A stretch of DNA of 64,000 bases, taken from assembly GCA_022760435.1 (NCBI GenBank), contig JALEFY010000019.1, positions 57,128 to 121,127 of the forward strand, read 5' to 3'. Within the stretch, counting starts at the first letter, position 1, and each line of letters begins with the position of its first letter. The stretch is from Neomegalonema sp. (GTDB taxonomy: Bacteria; Pseudomonadota; Alphaproteobacteria; Rhodobacterales; Rhodobacteraceae). This document shows, one piece after another, positions 53,796-63,610 of this stretch. The notes below the pieces were generated by a model. The model did not search any database. It had not been told where the DNA came from and saw only the letters and a program-made list of their open reading frames with translations. The position numbers and the translations under genes were made by a program.

Positions 53796-54599
53796 ATGAA
53801 GGCGTTTTCGAAAGCTAATTACATTTCCCGCGATGGATACCGTGGCGACCTTTCCCCCGTACACGGGATGCTGCCACCAGGCATCGCCCTCCCCTCCCAA
53901 GGGCGGCCGGGGCATATCGTTTACAACTTCACCGTCGCAAAAACGCATACATACATCGCTGACGGTGTGCGTGTGCATAACACATCTGCGTTCGATTACA
54001 TCCCGGAAGAGCAATGGAAGAATACGCACATCCTTGAAATGACGGATGACGGGCGGCCATCGAAAACCATCACCGTGCTCGGCACGACCGATGGGATCGA
54101 ACGCTCAGTCGTCATGGACTTCAGGGATGAAAACGGACAAATGCCGCTGGAACATGGCGAGGCGAGAATCCAAATCATTAGTTTGCACGGTAATAAGGTC
54201 GTGGCGAAGGCTGTTCTGGAAGCTGTCGAGGATGGATCCGGTGACGCTGCAGACGGGCGATATAAATTCAAACTTACTGAATACTCTATACCGGGGTACA
54301 GTGCCGCAGCAACAACGGCAGGTTCTCAGCTATTTAATATTCTTTACAAGGGCGATAATGTTCTCGTGGGCGCCTACGGTTCTGCCGCAGCCGGTGCCAT
54401 TATGGAGAATGTATTTGAAGCGATGTTTTCCGATGTGCTAGTTGGGGAGGAATTAATCGCCTCACTTTTCGCAAGAACGGCAAACAAGGCGAACCTGAAA
54501 AATGTTCTAGAATCGGATGTTGTCAAAGGTGCTCTTGTTGAAGCTTATTGGGGCGATCTTTTGAAGATATTTTTACTGCTGGTACAATTTCTATTATAA
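53796..54599 (+). CDS. RTX locus piece 1: HINT C-terminal block plus unknown domain
   Basis: The first 267 codons of the RTX locus as read. A GGAG site precedes ATG 53796. Residues 27-65 (PPGIALPSQGRPGHIVYNF, then TVAKTHTYIADGVRVHNTS) match the end of HINT/intein-like domains: the THTY block and the final HN followed by a hydroxyl residue (Thr63). The N-terminal half of a HINT domain, with its catalytic Cys, is absent. Residues 66-255 are a domain I do not recognise. The frame ends after a short T-run at 54559-54562; with one extra T it would continue into piece 2. Confidence 0.6.
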   Translation: MKAFSKANYISRDGYRGDLSPVHGMLPPGIALPSQGRPGHIVYNFTVAKTHTYIADGVRVHNTSAFDYIPEEQWKNTHILEMTDDGRPSKTITVLGTTDGIERSVVMDFRDENGQMPLEHGEARIQIISLHGNKVVAKAVLEAVEDGSGDAADGRYKFKLTEYSIPGYSAAATTAGSQLFNILYKGDNVLVGAYGSAAAGAIMENVFEAMFSDVLVGEELIASLFARTANKANLKNVLESDVVKGALVEAYWGDLLKIFLLLVQFLL

Positions 54600-55654
54600 C
54601 AATGTTTGCAAATGAGCTCGTTTTTGATGCATTCAAAGGTATGGGCATATCTGACGAAGCCGCTGGAGTAGCTAATCACTTTATGTCCTCAAAACTGTCT
54701 GAGTACGCAGGTGGACTGTTATCTTTCCTGAACGAACCCAAAGAGGGAATAGATACCCAAGCCAAGGCTTTCGAAAAATTTGACTCTCTTTCTGAGATAT
54801 CCGATTTCGCATCAAATATTTCGTTTGATGGGGCGCTTGACGTTTTAACTGAAAATCTAATCACTCCTACCGCGATCGTCAGCTTTGTAACATCAATGGT
54901 TTTGAAGTCAGTAGACTTCAATAATGAACAAATTCAAATGGCCACTCAAGTCGCAAATTCGATTGCGACCAGCTTTATTACATCAAGCGCGACAGGTGCA
55001 GAGGCGACCGCAGGTGTCGATATCGCTCTTACAGCTGCTGAAATTGGCTATGCCGTTGCGGTGGTCACAATCTCTATTATAACGATTGCGCTAATTATCG
55101 ATTTTGCGTTCTTTGATAAAGATCCAGAGGCTTCTATCGAGGTTATTTTTGACAGTGTACTTAACTCTTTTGAGTTAGGCGAGCAATCAGTTGATGACGG
55201 CGGCAGAATTGACGTTGTAAAGAATGCAGATGAATTCTACAAAACAATCTTAAATAACTGGATCGATAATTCAATGATTGCGGTTGATCCGACAACCGCG
55301 AGTGATCGTGTATTTAAGTATGAAGAAACCACTGCATATGTCGGCGTTGACCTTCCGAAGGTAACGATTGATTATGAGGATAACGAAAATATAATTCATC
55401 CAATGGATATCAATGCAAGATTTAATGCTTTGAACGTGGATGAAATAACAAAGGGCGCCATGTATGCCATCCTTATGGAAATGCAGAATATCAGAGATTC
55501 AGCGGTCGGAGGCATCCATGACCGAGCCTTGGCTGTCGCCTTTAATGGGATTGAGACTCTTGGCCTAAATATTGATAGCAAAGAAGGTGATAAATACCAT
55601 AATTTTGCTGGGATTTCAACAGAGCTAAGCACCTCCCATACTATGAGATCGTAA
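54548..55654 (+). CDS. RTX locus piece 2: hydrophobic region
   Basis: Up to 368 codons; the true coding part probably begins about 54563 (FEDIFTAGTISIITMFANEL). It contains predicted amphipathic and membrane helices, notably VAVVTISIITIALIIDFAFF near the middle, where pore-forming RTX toxins carry their membrane-insertion region. The DNA here is clearly richer in A+T than the core genes. A one-base loss in the T-run at 55614-55616 moves the coding frame; after it the frame reads NRAKHLPYYEIVKNHIND without stops. No named domain recognised. Confidence 0.6.
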   Translation: MGRSFEDIFTAGTISIITMFANELVFDAFKGMGISDEAAGVANHFMSSKLSEYAGGLLSFLNEPKEGIDTQAKAFEKFDSLSEISDFASNISFDGALDVLTENLITPTAIVSFVTSMVLKSVDFNNEQIQMATQVANSIATSFITSSATGAEATAGVDIALTAAEIGYAVAVVTISIITIALIIDFAFFDKDPEASIEVIFDSVLNSFELGEQSVDDGGRIDVVKNADEFYKTILNNWIDNSMIAVDPTTASDRVFKYEETTAYVGVDLPKVTIDYEDNENIIHPMDINARFNALNVDEITKGAMYAILMEMQNIRDSAVGGIHDRALAVAFNGIETLGLNIDSKEGDKYHNFAGISTELSTSHTMRS

Positions 55655-55761
55655 AAAATCACATCAACGACGAGTATTTTTCCCTGAACAACCCCAAGCT
55701 CGACGCAAATGAGATCCTTGAGTTTGGTCCTCCAAGACCAATCGAAGAGCTGTTTTGCGAT

Positions 55762-56688
55762 GTGACGGCAATCCTAAGTATAGCGGATCAATACCAAGCA
55801 TATTTGGATAACCCAATTTATTGGAACAACTACATTGCGATGCTTCCATCGGATCCAACCACGTTATTGCTTGTCTCGAGCCTTGCACAAGCAGCTACCC
55901 TTGGCTTGAGTTCCCCCCACGAACTCGTTGGCACTTCCAAGAACGAGACAATCGGAGGCGCAGAGGGGGGGGGGGGGGACCGGCTTTTTGGCGGGGCAGG
56001 AAACGATATTTTACTTGGATACATGGGCCAAGACGTAATTCAAGGGGATGCGGGGAACGATGTCATCTTTGGCGGCGCTGTGAGTGACACAATCTATGGC
56101 AATGCGGGGCAAGATCTCATCGATGGCGGGAGCAACATTGAGTACCTTCTCGACGAAAACGGCGATGTAATTGAATATGGTGATGACGAAGAGCAAGAGG
56201 TAAAGGATTTTGTTGGAGACCGCATATTTGGCGGGGCGGATTTTGATGGGGTATTGTACCACAAAAACTTTGAACAATACGAGGTATACATAAAATCCGG
56301 CGATGAAATTACGATTATTGGGACTGAATGGACTGACCTAATCAACTCTACGCTGTATGTAAAGGATGTCGCGTCCGGCGAAATCGATGAATTGAATGAT
56401 GTAGAGCACCTGCAATTCAGAAATTATACCTTTGTATATCAAGGGTCGAGCGTTTATTTTCGGGGAATAGATGGCGATGATGTATTCAAAGCCGACAACA
56501 GCGAGCTCGATCTGTATTGGGCAAATGCAATCAATGGACGCGGTGGAAATGATGAGATTTGGGGATTCACTGCGGCGGATTTCCTGTCAGGGGATGCAGG
56601 GGATGATAGTCTCTACGGGATGGCTGGAAGTGATCTAATCACAGGCGGACTTGGGAATGATATTGCCCATGGGGGGGGAGGGCGATGA
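55762..56688 (+). CDS. RTX locus piece 3: first RTX block
   Basis: Up to 308 codons from a GTG, although the frame is open and plausible back to about 55615. After a helical part come RTX nonapeptides (DRLFGGAGNDILLGYMGQD, VIFGGAVSDTIYGNAGQD, later [19 protein letters not shown]). Between them is a non-RTX segment of about 120 residues (VKDFVGDRIFGGADFDGVLY and following). A run of 14 G (55965-55978) encodes Gly-Gly-Gly-Gly inside the first block. The frame breaks at G8 (56671-56678); with seven G it would read HGGEGDDTLYG into piece 4. Confidence 0.65.
   Translation: MTAILSIADQYQAYLDNPIYWNNYIAMLPSDPTTLLLVSSLAQAATLGLSSPHELVGTSKNETIGGAEGGGGDRLFGGAGNDILLGYMGQDVIQGDAGNDVIFGGAVSDTIYGNAGQDLIDGGSNIEYLLDENGDVIEYGDDEEQEVKDFVGDRIFGGADFDGVLYHKNFEQYEVYIKSGDEITIIGTEWTDLINSTLYVKDVASGEIDELNDVEHLQFRNYTFVYQGSSVYFRGIDGDDVFKADNSELDLYWANAINGRGGNDEIWGFTAADFLSGDAGDDSLYGMAGSDLITGGLGNDIAHGGGGR
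55965..55978 (+). repeat. Homopolymer of 14 G inside RTX coding sequence
   Basis: The longest homopolymer in the window, in frame as Glu-Gly-Gly-Gly-Gly-Asp. Poly-G runs of this length slip readily during replication and can serve as on/off switches. They are also hard to sequence. Confidence 0.9.
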
Positions 56689-57139
56689 CACGTTGTACGG
56701 CAACCAAGCGGAAGATACCATCTATGGTGGTCCGGGAAATGATCAAATCTATGGCGATGCTACAAGTAATGGTGGATCTATTGTAGCGCAATCGGGAGGG
56801 GGCGGCGATATCCTGCATGGCGGTGGCGGTGACGACACCATCTTAGGCGTATCTGGTGATGACAAAATATACGGAGATGAGGGCGCCGACATTCTCGAAG
56901 GAGGTGGTGGCGATGATATCGTATACGGAGGGGTGGGCGATGACACCCTCATTGGAGAGGCCGGTGATGATGAGCTGCAAGGCGGCGATGGTGATGATAC
57001 ATTAAAAGGCGGATCTGGAGACGACCAGCTTTTTGGCGGCGACGGAAACGACGAAATCTATTCCGGATCTGGTAATGATTATATTAGCGCTGGTGATGGC
57101 GATGACGTCATCGAAACCAATGCCTTTGATCAAAATTGA
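56651..57139 (+). CDS. RTX locus piece 4: dense RTX repeats
   Basis: Up to 162 codons, of which those after 56671 belong to the RTX frame. The sequence is an almost unbroken array of GGxGxDxUx nonapeptides ([59 protein letters not shown]). These form a Ca-binding parallel beta-roll once the protein is outside the cell. It ends at an in-frame TGA (57137-57139) after AFDQN; the same frame goes on directly in piece 5. Confidence 0.65.
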   Translation: MGMILPMGGEGDDTLYGNQAEDTIYGGPGNDQIYGDATSNGGSIVAQSGGGGDILHGGGGDDTILGVSGDDKIYGDEGADILEGGGGDDIVYGGVGDDTLIGEAGDDELQGGDGDDTLKGGSGDDQLFGGDGNDEIYSGSGNDYISAGDGDDVIETNAFDQN

Positions 57140-57142
57140 TAC

Positions 57143-57679
57143 TTGAGATCGGATTTTCCTGATAGTGATGGAAAATACCCGGATGGCGGCGCAGATATCA
57201 TTTATGCCGGATCTGGAAATGATATCGTCCATAGTCACACTGGGAAGGAGTTTGTCTCTCTTGGAGATGGAAACGACACTCTTCATACCGGAGGCGGCCA
57301 TGAGTTCTATGCAAACGCCGGAGATGGCGTTGATACAGCTTATTTCGATGAAATAAACATCTCTTTGGTTGAGTATTACGACGAAAGAATGACTGTGGCT
57401 GAGAGCGACGGGGATCTTGTTCAAAAGAAACGCCCCCAAAAGGCGCTTGAGATTTTCAAATGGGCTGACGATAGTAGCAATTATCAGATCATAGTAAAGA
57501 CAACCATAGATCATTCAAATGGATCTAACTACAGCATCAATGGTCAGAACGTCGACATCAACGAACGATCCTATTTCGTCGGATTCGAAAAAATTATTGC
57601 AAACGAAAAGATAATTTTCGACGCTTCATCGTTGAATGATCCCGAAGCGGATGGCGCAATTTTTGTGCATGGTCAATGA
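57143..57679 (+). CDS. RTX locus piece 5
   Basis: 178 codons in the same frame as piece 4, directly after the TGA. It continues RTX-type repeats (GGADIIYAGSGNDIVHS, SLGDGNDTLHTGGGHEF). A non-repeat domain of about 110 residues follows, with Asp/Tyr-rich strands (GVDTAYFDEINISLVEYYDE, FVGFEKIIANEKIIFD). It ends at a second in-frame TGA (57677-57679) after VHGQ; the frame continues as [18 protein letters not shown] into piece 6. The start codon offered here (TTG 57143) has no ribosome site, so it is not an independent gene. Confidence 0.6.
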   Translation: MRSDFPDSDGKYPDGGADIIYAGSGNDIVHSHTGKEFVSLGDGNDTLHTGGGHEFYANAGDGVDTAYFDEINISLVEYYDERMTVAESDGDLVQKKRPQKALEIFKWADDSSNYQIIVKTTIDHSNGSNYSINGQNVDINERSYFVGFEKIIANEKIIFDASSLNDPEADGAIFVHGQ

Positions 57680-57709
57680 AACATAATTCATGAGTTAACC
57701 ATCGATGAT

Positions 57710-60505
57710 TTGCTGGAGATAGAAGGAGACTTTTCTCTGGATGGCGTTCGGCAAAGTCATGATAAGAATGTTGAGATTGACACGGAACACTTTTCTTATA
57801 CATCAAGCCGAATTTTCGAGGGTACAGATGGGAATGACCGGCCGAAGTTTCTAGATGATCCGAGCACCCAAGATGTTAATGAGAGCGATCCAAGAGCGCG
57901 CTTTCTGGAAGATGATATTATTTTTGGTTATGCCGGGGACGATGTATTCTCAACGAATATCGGAAATGACATTGTTTATGGCGGTACGGGAAATGACATT
58001 ATCGATTCATCAGCCGGGGCTGACGAAGTTTATGGCGGTGAAGGCAATGATTATATCGTCGGTGGCTCCTCAGGTGACCTTCTTGTTGGCGGAGACGGCA
58101 ATGATGTCATCGACGGCCAGTCAGGACAAGACATCATCACGGGAGGTGACGGGGGTGATGACCTGAGCGGCGGCGCCGGTGACGACGACGTCCGAGGCGG
58201 CGACGGCGATGACAAATTACAAGGCGGCGGCGGTAATGACACCCTGATCGGTAACCAGGGCATCGACACGATCCATGGAGGGGATGGACGAGACACCATT
58301 CATGGCAACGATGATGATGACGTCATCTATGGCCAGCTAGGCGACGATCGGATCTTTGGCGATGCAGGTAATGATCTTCTCGTTGGCAATGAAGGCAATG
58401 ATCGCTTGGTTGGCGGCGCCGGGGACGATGTTCTTCACGGAAAGGATGGCAACGACCTCCTCATTGGCCAAGACGGGAACGACAACCTCATCGGGGATGG
58501 GGGAAGAGACATTCTACTTGGCGGGCTCGGCTCCGACTTGCTTCAAGGCGGGGATGGGGACGATACGCTACATGCGCAGACCAAGTATCAGCGATGGAAG
58601 ACAACTGCGACCAACCTCATTGGTGGCGCAGGGAATGACCAACTCTACGGAGCCGCGGGGGATGACAGACTTACCGGTTCCGAAGGAGACGATTACCTTG
58701 ATGGCGGCGGTGGCAATGATCTATTCGATGGCGATGAAGGAATTGACACGGTCAACTATTCTTCGGAACGTCAGGGAATTTCCGTTTATTTAGTAACAAA
58801 TACTGCAGGGGAAGGCGCGGCTGGCGACCGATTTGTTTCGATAGAGAATATCATCGGAACGGGTTTTGATGACACCCTCGCTGGCAATGATCAAGACAAT
58901 CACCTCGAGGGAGGCGCCGGAGACGACATACTGATTTCCAGTGGCGGCACCGACACGCTTGACGGTGGGGTCGGGATGGATTTGGCCGACCTATCATCTG
59001 AGATAGATGATCTCGAGATCGATCTGCGGCGGGGGGTAAATTTCTCGGCTGACAAGCGTACGACTCTTATAAATTTTGAAAACATCGCTTCCGGTTCGGG
59101 CAATGATCACATCATCGGCACTGCTGACGACAACATTTTAAGTGGTGGCGCAGGAAATGATCTCCTTGTGGGTAGCGCCGGCGATGATCGTCTCATCGCC
59201 GGAGCGGGGGACGATGTTCTGATCGGTGGCGAGGGTAGCGATACCGCGAGCTATGCTTCATCCCAAACTGGCGTCCGGGTTAGTCTCGCAGACCAAAGCA
59301 TCAATACCGGCGATGCTGCCAACGATTCTTATGAGAGCATCGAAAATATCGAGGGATCGGATCACGGTGACACTCTGGTCGGCGATGACAGGGCCAATAC
59401 GTTATTCGGCGGCGATGGAAATGACACACTCGTCGGCGGATTGGGCGCCGATACACTCGTCGGGGGAGATGGCGATGATGAGTTCACTGGTGGAGCAGGA
59501 GCAGACGTCCTTGATGGGGGGGCAGGCATTGACACCGTCACGTACGGAGCATCGGAGGTTGGTGTAACCATCGATTTGGTCGCGGGAGGCGGATATGGCG
59601 GCACCGCGCAGGGCGATAGCCTCAAGGACATCGAGAATGTTGTTGCAACCCGATTTAACGACATCCTGACCGGATCTGCTGCGGCAAATACCCTGGCGGG
59701 GCTTGAGGGCGATGATGTCCTCGTGGGTGGCGCAGGCGCGGACATTCTTGATGGCGGTGATGGACGGGACCGCGTCAGTCTGCGTGGGTCGGCAGAAGCC
59801 GTAACGATCAACCTATCGTCTGGTGTTGGGCGCGGCGGCGACGCGCAGGGAGACAAATATATCAGCATTGAGGAGGCCGAGGGTTCGGATCTCGACGATA
59901 CAATCATCGGATCGGACAACACGGACACCCAAGACCTTCTCCTAGGAGGGGCGGGCAATGATCTGATCAATACTGTCGAGGGGAACGATATTGCCTTCGG
60001 CGGCGGGGGTGATGACAAGCTCTACGGTCATCTTGGCGATGATCGTTTGGTGGGTGGGGCCGGCGCCGACTATCTGAATGGCGGCGAAGGCTTCGATATC
60101 GCCAGCTATGAGGATGCAGCCGATGGCGTTGTCGCCGATCTGTCCAGGCAGCTTGCCAACACGGGCGACGCAGCGGGAGATACATTTTACACAATTGAAG
60201 GTCTCGCCGGCTCTTCTTTCGATGATCAGCTTTATGGCGATGACAAAGACAACCTCCTCAGCGGCGATGACGGAGACGATACCCTGTCTGGCGAGGAAGG
60301 CGATGACACGCTGCTCGGTGGCAGAGGCGATGATACCCTGCTCGGCGGCGATGGGGATGACGTGTTTATTGGCGGCGAGGGCGCCGACCGGCTCCAAGGC
60401 GGAAAGGGCGTAGACACGGCTGACTACAGTTCTGCGGTCGAGAATATTTCCATTGACCTGCCTGATAATTCAGCGACAGGGGGGCGCACAAGGAGACACC
60501 TTTGA
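57710..60505 (+). CDS. RTX locus piece 6: RTX repeats with ~55-residue modules
   Basis: 931 codons in the same frame as pieces 4 and 5. RTX blocks ([41 protein letters not shown]) alternate with six and a half copies of a module of about 55 residues. Its consensus is GxDTxxYxxxxxGVxxxL, a Gly-rich turn, then GDxxxSIExIxGSxFDDxLxGxxxxN. The last copy starts with [18 protein letters not shown] and is cut by the frame change at G6 (60479-60484). Its second half ([20 protein letters not shown]) is the start of piece 7, direct proof that the two pieces were one gene. No start codon with a ribosome site exists for this piece. Confidence 0.7.
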   Translation: MLEIEGDFSLDGVRQSHDKNVEIDTEHFSYTSSRIFEGTDGNDRPKFLDDPSTQDVNESDPRARFLEDDIIFGYAGDDVFSTNIGNDIVYGGTGNDIIDSSAGADEVYGGEGNDYIVGGSSGDLLVGGDGNDVIDGQSGQDIITGGDGGDDLSGGAGDDDVRGGDGDDKLQGGGGNDTLIGNQGIDTIHGGDGRDTIHGNDDDDVIYGQLGDDRIFGDAGNDLLVGNEGNDRLVGGAGDDVLHGKDGNDLLIGQDGNDNLIGDGGRDILLGGLGSDLLQGGDGDDTLHAQTKYQRWKTTATNLIGGAGNDQLYGAAGDDRLTGSEGDDYLDGGGGNDLFDGDEGIDTVNYSSERQGISVYLVTNTAGEGAAGDRFVSIENIIGTGFDDTLAGNDQDNHLEGGAGDDILISSGGTDTLDGGVGMDLADLSSEIDDLEIDLRRGVNFSADKRTTLINFENIASGSGNDHIIGTADDNILSGGAGNDLLVGSAGDDRLIAGAGDDVLIGGEGSDTASYASSQTGVRVSLADQSINTGDAANDSYESIENIEGSDHGDTLVGDDRANTLFGGDGNDTLVGGLGADTLVGGDGDDEFTGGAGADVLDGGAGIDTVTYGASEVGVTIDLVAGGGYGGTAQGDSLKDIENVVATRFNDILTGSAAANTLAGLEGDDVLVGGAGADILDGGDGRDRVSLRGSAEAVTINLSSGVGRGGDAQGDKYISIEEAEGSDLDDTIIGSDNTDTQDLLLGGAGNDLINTVEGNDIAFGGGGDDKLYGHLGDDRLVGGAGADYLNGGEGFDIASYEDAADGVVADLSRQLANTGDAAGDTFYTIEGLAGSSFDDQLYGDDKDNLLSGDDGDDTLSGEEGDDTLLGGRGDDTLLGGDGDDVFIGGEGADRLQGGKGVDTADYSSAVENISIDLPDNSATGGRTRRHL

Positions 60506-63500
60506 AAGTATTGAGAGAATTATAGGTTCCGAATACGATGATGAATTCACAGGGTCTTCGGACGATAATATCTTCATAGGCGGAGCTGGCAACGACGTCT
60601 TTGCGGGCGGCGATGGCGACGACCTTTTTGAGGGTGGCGCCGGAGCAGATCATTTCGATGGCGGCGATGGACTTGATATCGTCGACTATCGCAATTCATC
60701 TATAAATCTGAACATCAATCTATCGACCGGTGCGGGTAACCGTGGCGAGGCAACAGGTGATGTCTATGTGAGCATTGAGGGCGCCTATGGTTCCGCATTC
60801 AACGATACTTTGGTGGGTTCGTCCGCCAAGAATATTCTGATCGGCGGGGATGGAACCGATACGATCAACGGCCTTGATGGCGATGATATTCTAACCGGCG
60901 GAGCAGGAGCCGACACGTTAATTGGCGGCAGCGGCATTGACATTGCAGACTACTCAACGTCGAGCGAAGCGGTCCTGATTGACCTAGAGGCGGGAACGCA
61001 TTCCGGCGGCGAGGCGGAAGGTGACAGCTACAATAGCATCGAAGGCGCTGGTGGCTCGCAATCAGACGACCGGCTGGCCGGGACCAGCGGCATCAATTAC
61101 CTCAGTGGGAACGGCGGAGAAGACGCCATCGAAGGCCGTGGAGGCGATGATATTTTGAGCGGCGGCGACGATAATGTTCGAGATCGCTTCGTCTTCAATG
61201 CAACCGATGGCACCCAAAGCGATGAGATCCTGGACTTTGAGCCCGCGATTGATGTCATAGACTTCACGAACGTCTCTTCCATCTCCGGTTTTGAAGCATT
61301 GATGGAGGGGGCATCGCAGGTTGGGGCCGACGCCGTAATCACCTACGAGACCTCGACGGGCGATGTCACCACGATCACGCTTCGCAATACCCATATCGGG
61401 CTGCTCAGCCGACACTCTTTCGCCTTCGCAAGCGATGGCGGCGAGCTGCTCTACCTTGGAAGCGATGAGGGCGACAAAATTGTCGGCACTACAGCGCATG
61501 AGCGGATCTACGGGGGCGATGGTCCGGACGCACTTTACGGCGCGCCCGATAATAATGCACCGAGCGACGACCTGCTTGTCGGCGGTGAGGGCCGCGACCA
61601 GATGTTCGGCCTCAGCGGCAACGACGTGATGGCAGGCGGCATTGGTGACGACCAAATGTACGGCTGGGATGGCGATGACATTATCATCGGCGGGATTGGC
61701 AATGATCATTTGTATTATTCACGCGGCACAGACGTCATGGCTGGCGGTCAAGGCAATGATACTTTCGTTTATGAGACGCCGTTCACCTGGCTGCTCGCCG
61801 AGCAAAATGCTGCGGATGCCAATGCGGCAGCGTATTATCGCAACCTGCGCACGGACCTGTTCGGAAGCGACATCATCACCGATTTCGAGATGGGCGTTGA
61901 TCAAATTACGCTGCGCAACATCTCGCTGAGCTCAGCAAGCCTTGCGGACGATGGCAGCAGTATCTTCCTCGACAATGCTGAGGGTTTGTCAGATCAAATA
62001 TCGTCCCTGCAACCAGACGGAAGCTATCTTATCGATCTGGGTGACATGGGGAGCATCCAGGTCTTTAGCGATCAACCCTTCACCCCAAACATTCTTGTGC
62101 TTCAAGAACCGCTCACCGAGCAGCACCCCTATGCAGAGATTGTGCTGATCGCAGATAAGCCGACGATGGAGAGCTATGACGATGGCGATGATCACGTCAC
62201 CGGCTTGAACTATGTCGACATCATCGACCTTGGCGGTGGTGACGATTGGGCGCTTGGCAGCTACGGCGACGACATCATTCGCGGCGGCTCAGGCAGCGAT
62301 CGCATCTATGGCTATCAGGATAACGATACAATCTATGGCGACGATGGCGACGATTTCCTCATCGGTGGCTATGGCGATGACAGCTTGATCGGCGGCGACG
62401 GAAGGGACGAGTTCCAATTCATTGCCCAGCGCGGCGCGCAGACAATTGATTTCGGAGAGGATATCATTGAGGACTTTGATCCCGCGGTCGATATTCTTCG
62501 CTTCAGCTACATAACCGTAACAGCTGAAAATTCCCCTCTTAATGAGGAGACGCCATTCAATAGTCTGGACGCAATCCTGGCTCACGCTCAACAGGTGGGG
62601 GATGATCTTGTCATTCAGATGAACGGCAAAATCACGATCAGGAACGCAAGGCTTTCGGACCTAACTGATGACAATGTCATCATTCACTGGGAGCCACCGA
62701 GCACAGCCGAAACCGGGACCGTCACAACCACGACAACCGGTGCGAGCGGCGAGGCGGATGATGATGGCTCGAATGCGGCGCTCGCCGGCGACGATAGCCT
62801 CTATGGCACCGACGCCGCTGACGCTTTGAACGGTGGCGATGGGGATGATTACCTCAACGGTGGTGATGGGGATGATCGTTTGATAGGTGGCAGCGGCATC
62901 GATCGGATCTACGGCTCGGCCGGCGATGACACCCTGATCGGGGGCACCGGCTTTAACGGTAGCGAAGGCGACTTGCTCAATGGCGGCGCGGGAGATGATG
63001 TGCTTTACGCGCAGTCGCAGACCGATCAGTCGGAAACTGATCCAAACCGCCTCTATGGGGATGTCGGCAATGATCGCCTGATCGGCGCGGCGGGCGCTGA
63101 TCTGCTGCATGGCGGCGCGGGGGTCGATACCGTCGACTATTCCGGAGCATCCAGCGGCGCAACGATCAACCTCGATGGCGGGAGCGGCTCAGGTGCCGCC
63201 GCAGGCGATCGTTACTACGAGATCGAGAACGTCATTGGCACTGATTTCGATGACGTCCTGATCGGGAACGCCTCCGACAACCTGCTCGCGGGCGGAGATG
63301 GCAATGATACCTTCACCGGCAATGGCGGCGCCGACAGCTTCATCCTCGCCCCCGCAGATATCGACCAAACCGACCGGATCACCGATTTCGAGCTTGGCAT
63401 CGATAAGATCGATCTGACGGCGTATGAGCTGAGCAGCTATGAGGATCTGCTTTCACACGGCACCCAAATTGGTGATACGGTTCAATTTACCCTCATCAAG

Positions 63501-63575
63501 GATGGCCGAACGAGCATTCTGCAAATCGAGGGCGTCGAGCTCACCGCACTCAGCGGCGATAGCTTCGACATTTAG
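60453..63575 (+). CDS. RTX locus piece 7: RTX repeats and serralysin-like C-terminus with export signal
   Basis: 1,040 codons as an open frame; genuine coding starts after 60484. It carries three more ~55-residue modules, RTX blocks, and four segments like the C-terminal module of serralysin-type proteins ([73 protein letters not shown]). A Thr-rich linker ([13 protein letters not shown]) separates the third segment from a last RTX block. The end, with [14 protein letters not shown], fits an uncleaved C-terminal type I secretion signal. The base composition here is closer to the core genome than in pieces 1-2. Confidence 0.78.
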   Translation: MTCLIIQRQGGAQGDTFESIERIIGSEYDDEFTGSSDDNIFIGGAGNDVFAGGDGDDLFEGGAGADHFDGGDGLDIVDYRNSSINLNINLSTGAGNRGEATGDVYVSIEGAYGSAFNDTLVGSSAKNILIGGDGTDTINGLDGDDILTGGAGADTLIGGSGIDIADYSTSSEAVLIDLEAGTHSGGEAEGDSYNSIEGAGGSQSDDRLAGTSGINYLSGNGGEDAIEGRGGDDILSGGDDNVRDRFVFNATDGTQSDEILDFEPAIDVIDFTNVSSISGFEALMEGASQVGADAVITYETSTGDVTTITLRNTHIGLLSRHSFAFASDGGELLYLGSDEGDKIVGTTAHERIYGGDGPDALYGAPDNNAPSDDLLVGGEGRDQMFGLSGNDVMAGGIGDDQMYGWDGDDIIIGGIGNDHLYYSRGTDVMAGGQGNDTFVYETPFTWLLAEQNAADANAAAYYRNLRTDLFGSDIITDFEMGVDQITLRNISLSSASLADDGSSIFLDNAEGLSDQISSLQPDGSYLIDLGDMGSIQVFSDQPFTPNILVLQEPLTEQHPYAEIVLIADKPTMESYDDGDDHVTGLNYVDIIDLGGGDDWALGSYGDDIIRGGSGSDRIYGYQDNDTIYGDDGDDFLIGGYGDDSLIGGDGRDEFQFIAQRGAQTIDFGEDIIEDFDPAVDILRFSYITVTAENSPLNEETPFNSLDAILAHAQQVGDDLVIQMNGKITIRNARLSDLTDDNVIIHWEPPSTAETGTVTTTTTGASGEADDDGSNAALAGDDSLYGTDAADALNGGDGDDYLNGGDGDDRLIGGSGIDRIYGSAGDDTLIGGTGFNGSEGDLLNGGAGDDVLYAQSQTDQSETDPNRLYGDVGNDRLIGAAGADLLHGGAGVDTVDYSGASSGATINLDGGSGSGAAAGDRYYEIENVIGTDFDDVLIGNASDNLLAGGDGNDTFTGNGGADSFILAPADIDQTDRITDFELGIDKIDLTAYELSSYEDLLSHGTQIGDTVQFTLIKDGRTSILQIEGVELTALSGDSFDI

Positions 63576-63610
63576 TGAGCAAACCAATAGACAATACCGA
63601 GGAAAACCAA

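Larger units (their letters stand above)
53796..63575 (+). pseudogene. Giant RTX protein locus, reading frame broken into pieces
   Basis: Restoring four single-base indels and two in-frame TGA codons yields one frame of about 3,260 codons from 53796 to 63575. Order of parts: a HINT C-terminal block (1-65), a globular part, a hydrophobic region, RTX Ca-binding nonapeptides, ten ~55-residue modules between RTX blocks, four serralysin-like C-terminal modules and a terminal DSFDI. Breaks: T-run 54559-54562 (-1), T-run 55614-55616 (-1), G8 56671-56678 (+1), TGA 57137-57139, TGA 57677-57679, G6 60479-60484 (+1). All frameshifts fall in homopolymers, so sequencing error, slipped-strand variation and true decay are all possible. 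With the HlyC-type gene upstream it looks like a pore-forming RTX toxin or surface protein secreted by type I export. Confidence 0.8.

Noticed and set aside
57137..57679. TGA recoding to tryptophan as explanation for the in-frame stops
   Set aside because: Many genes in the window end normally at TGA, including ATGA-coupled ones, so a genome-wide code change is excluded.
56680..63300. Highly repetitive DNA that could be mistaken for a CRISPR or satellite array
   Set aside because: The repeats are degenerate codon-level repeats of RTX nonapeptides in one reading frame, with no constant direct repeat or spacers.
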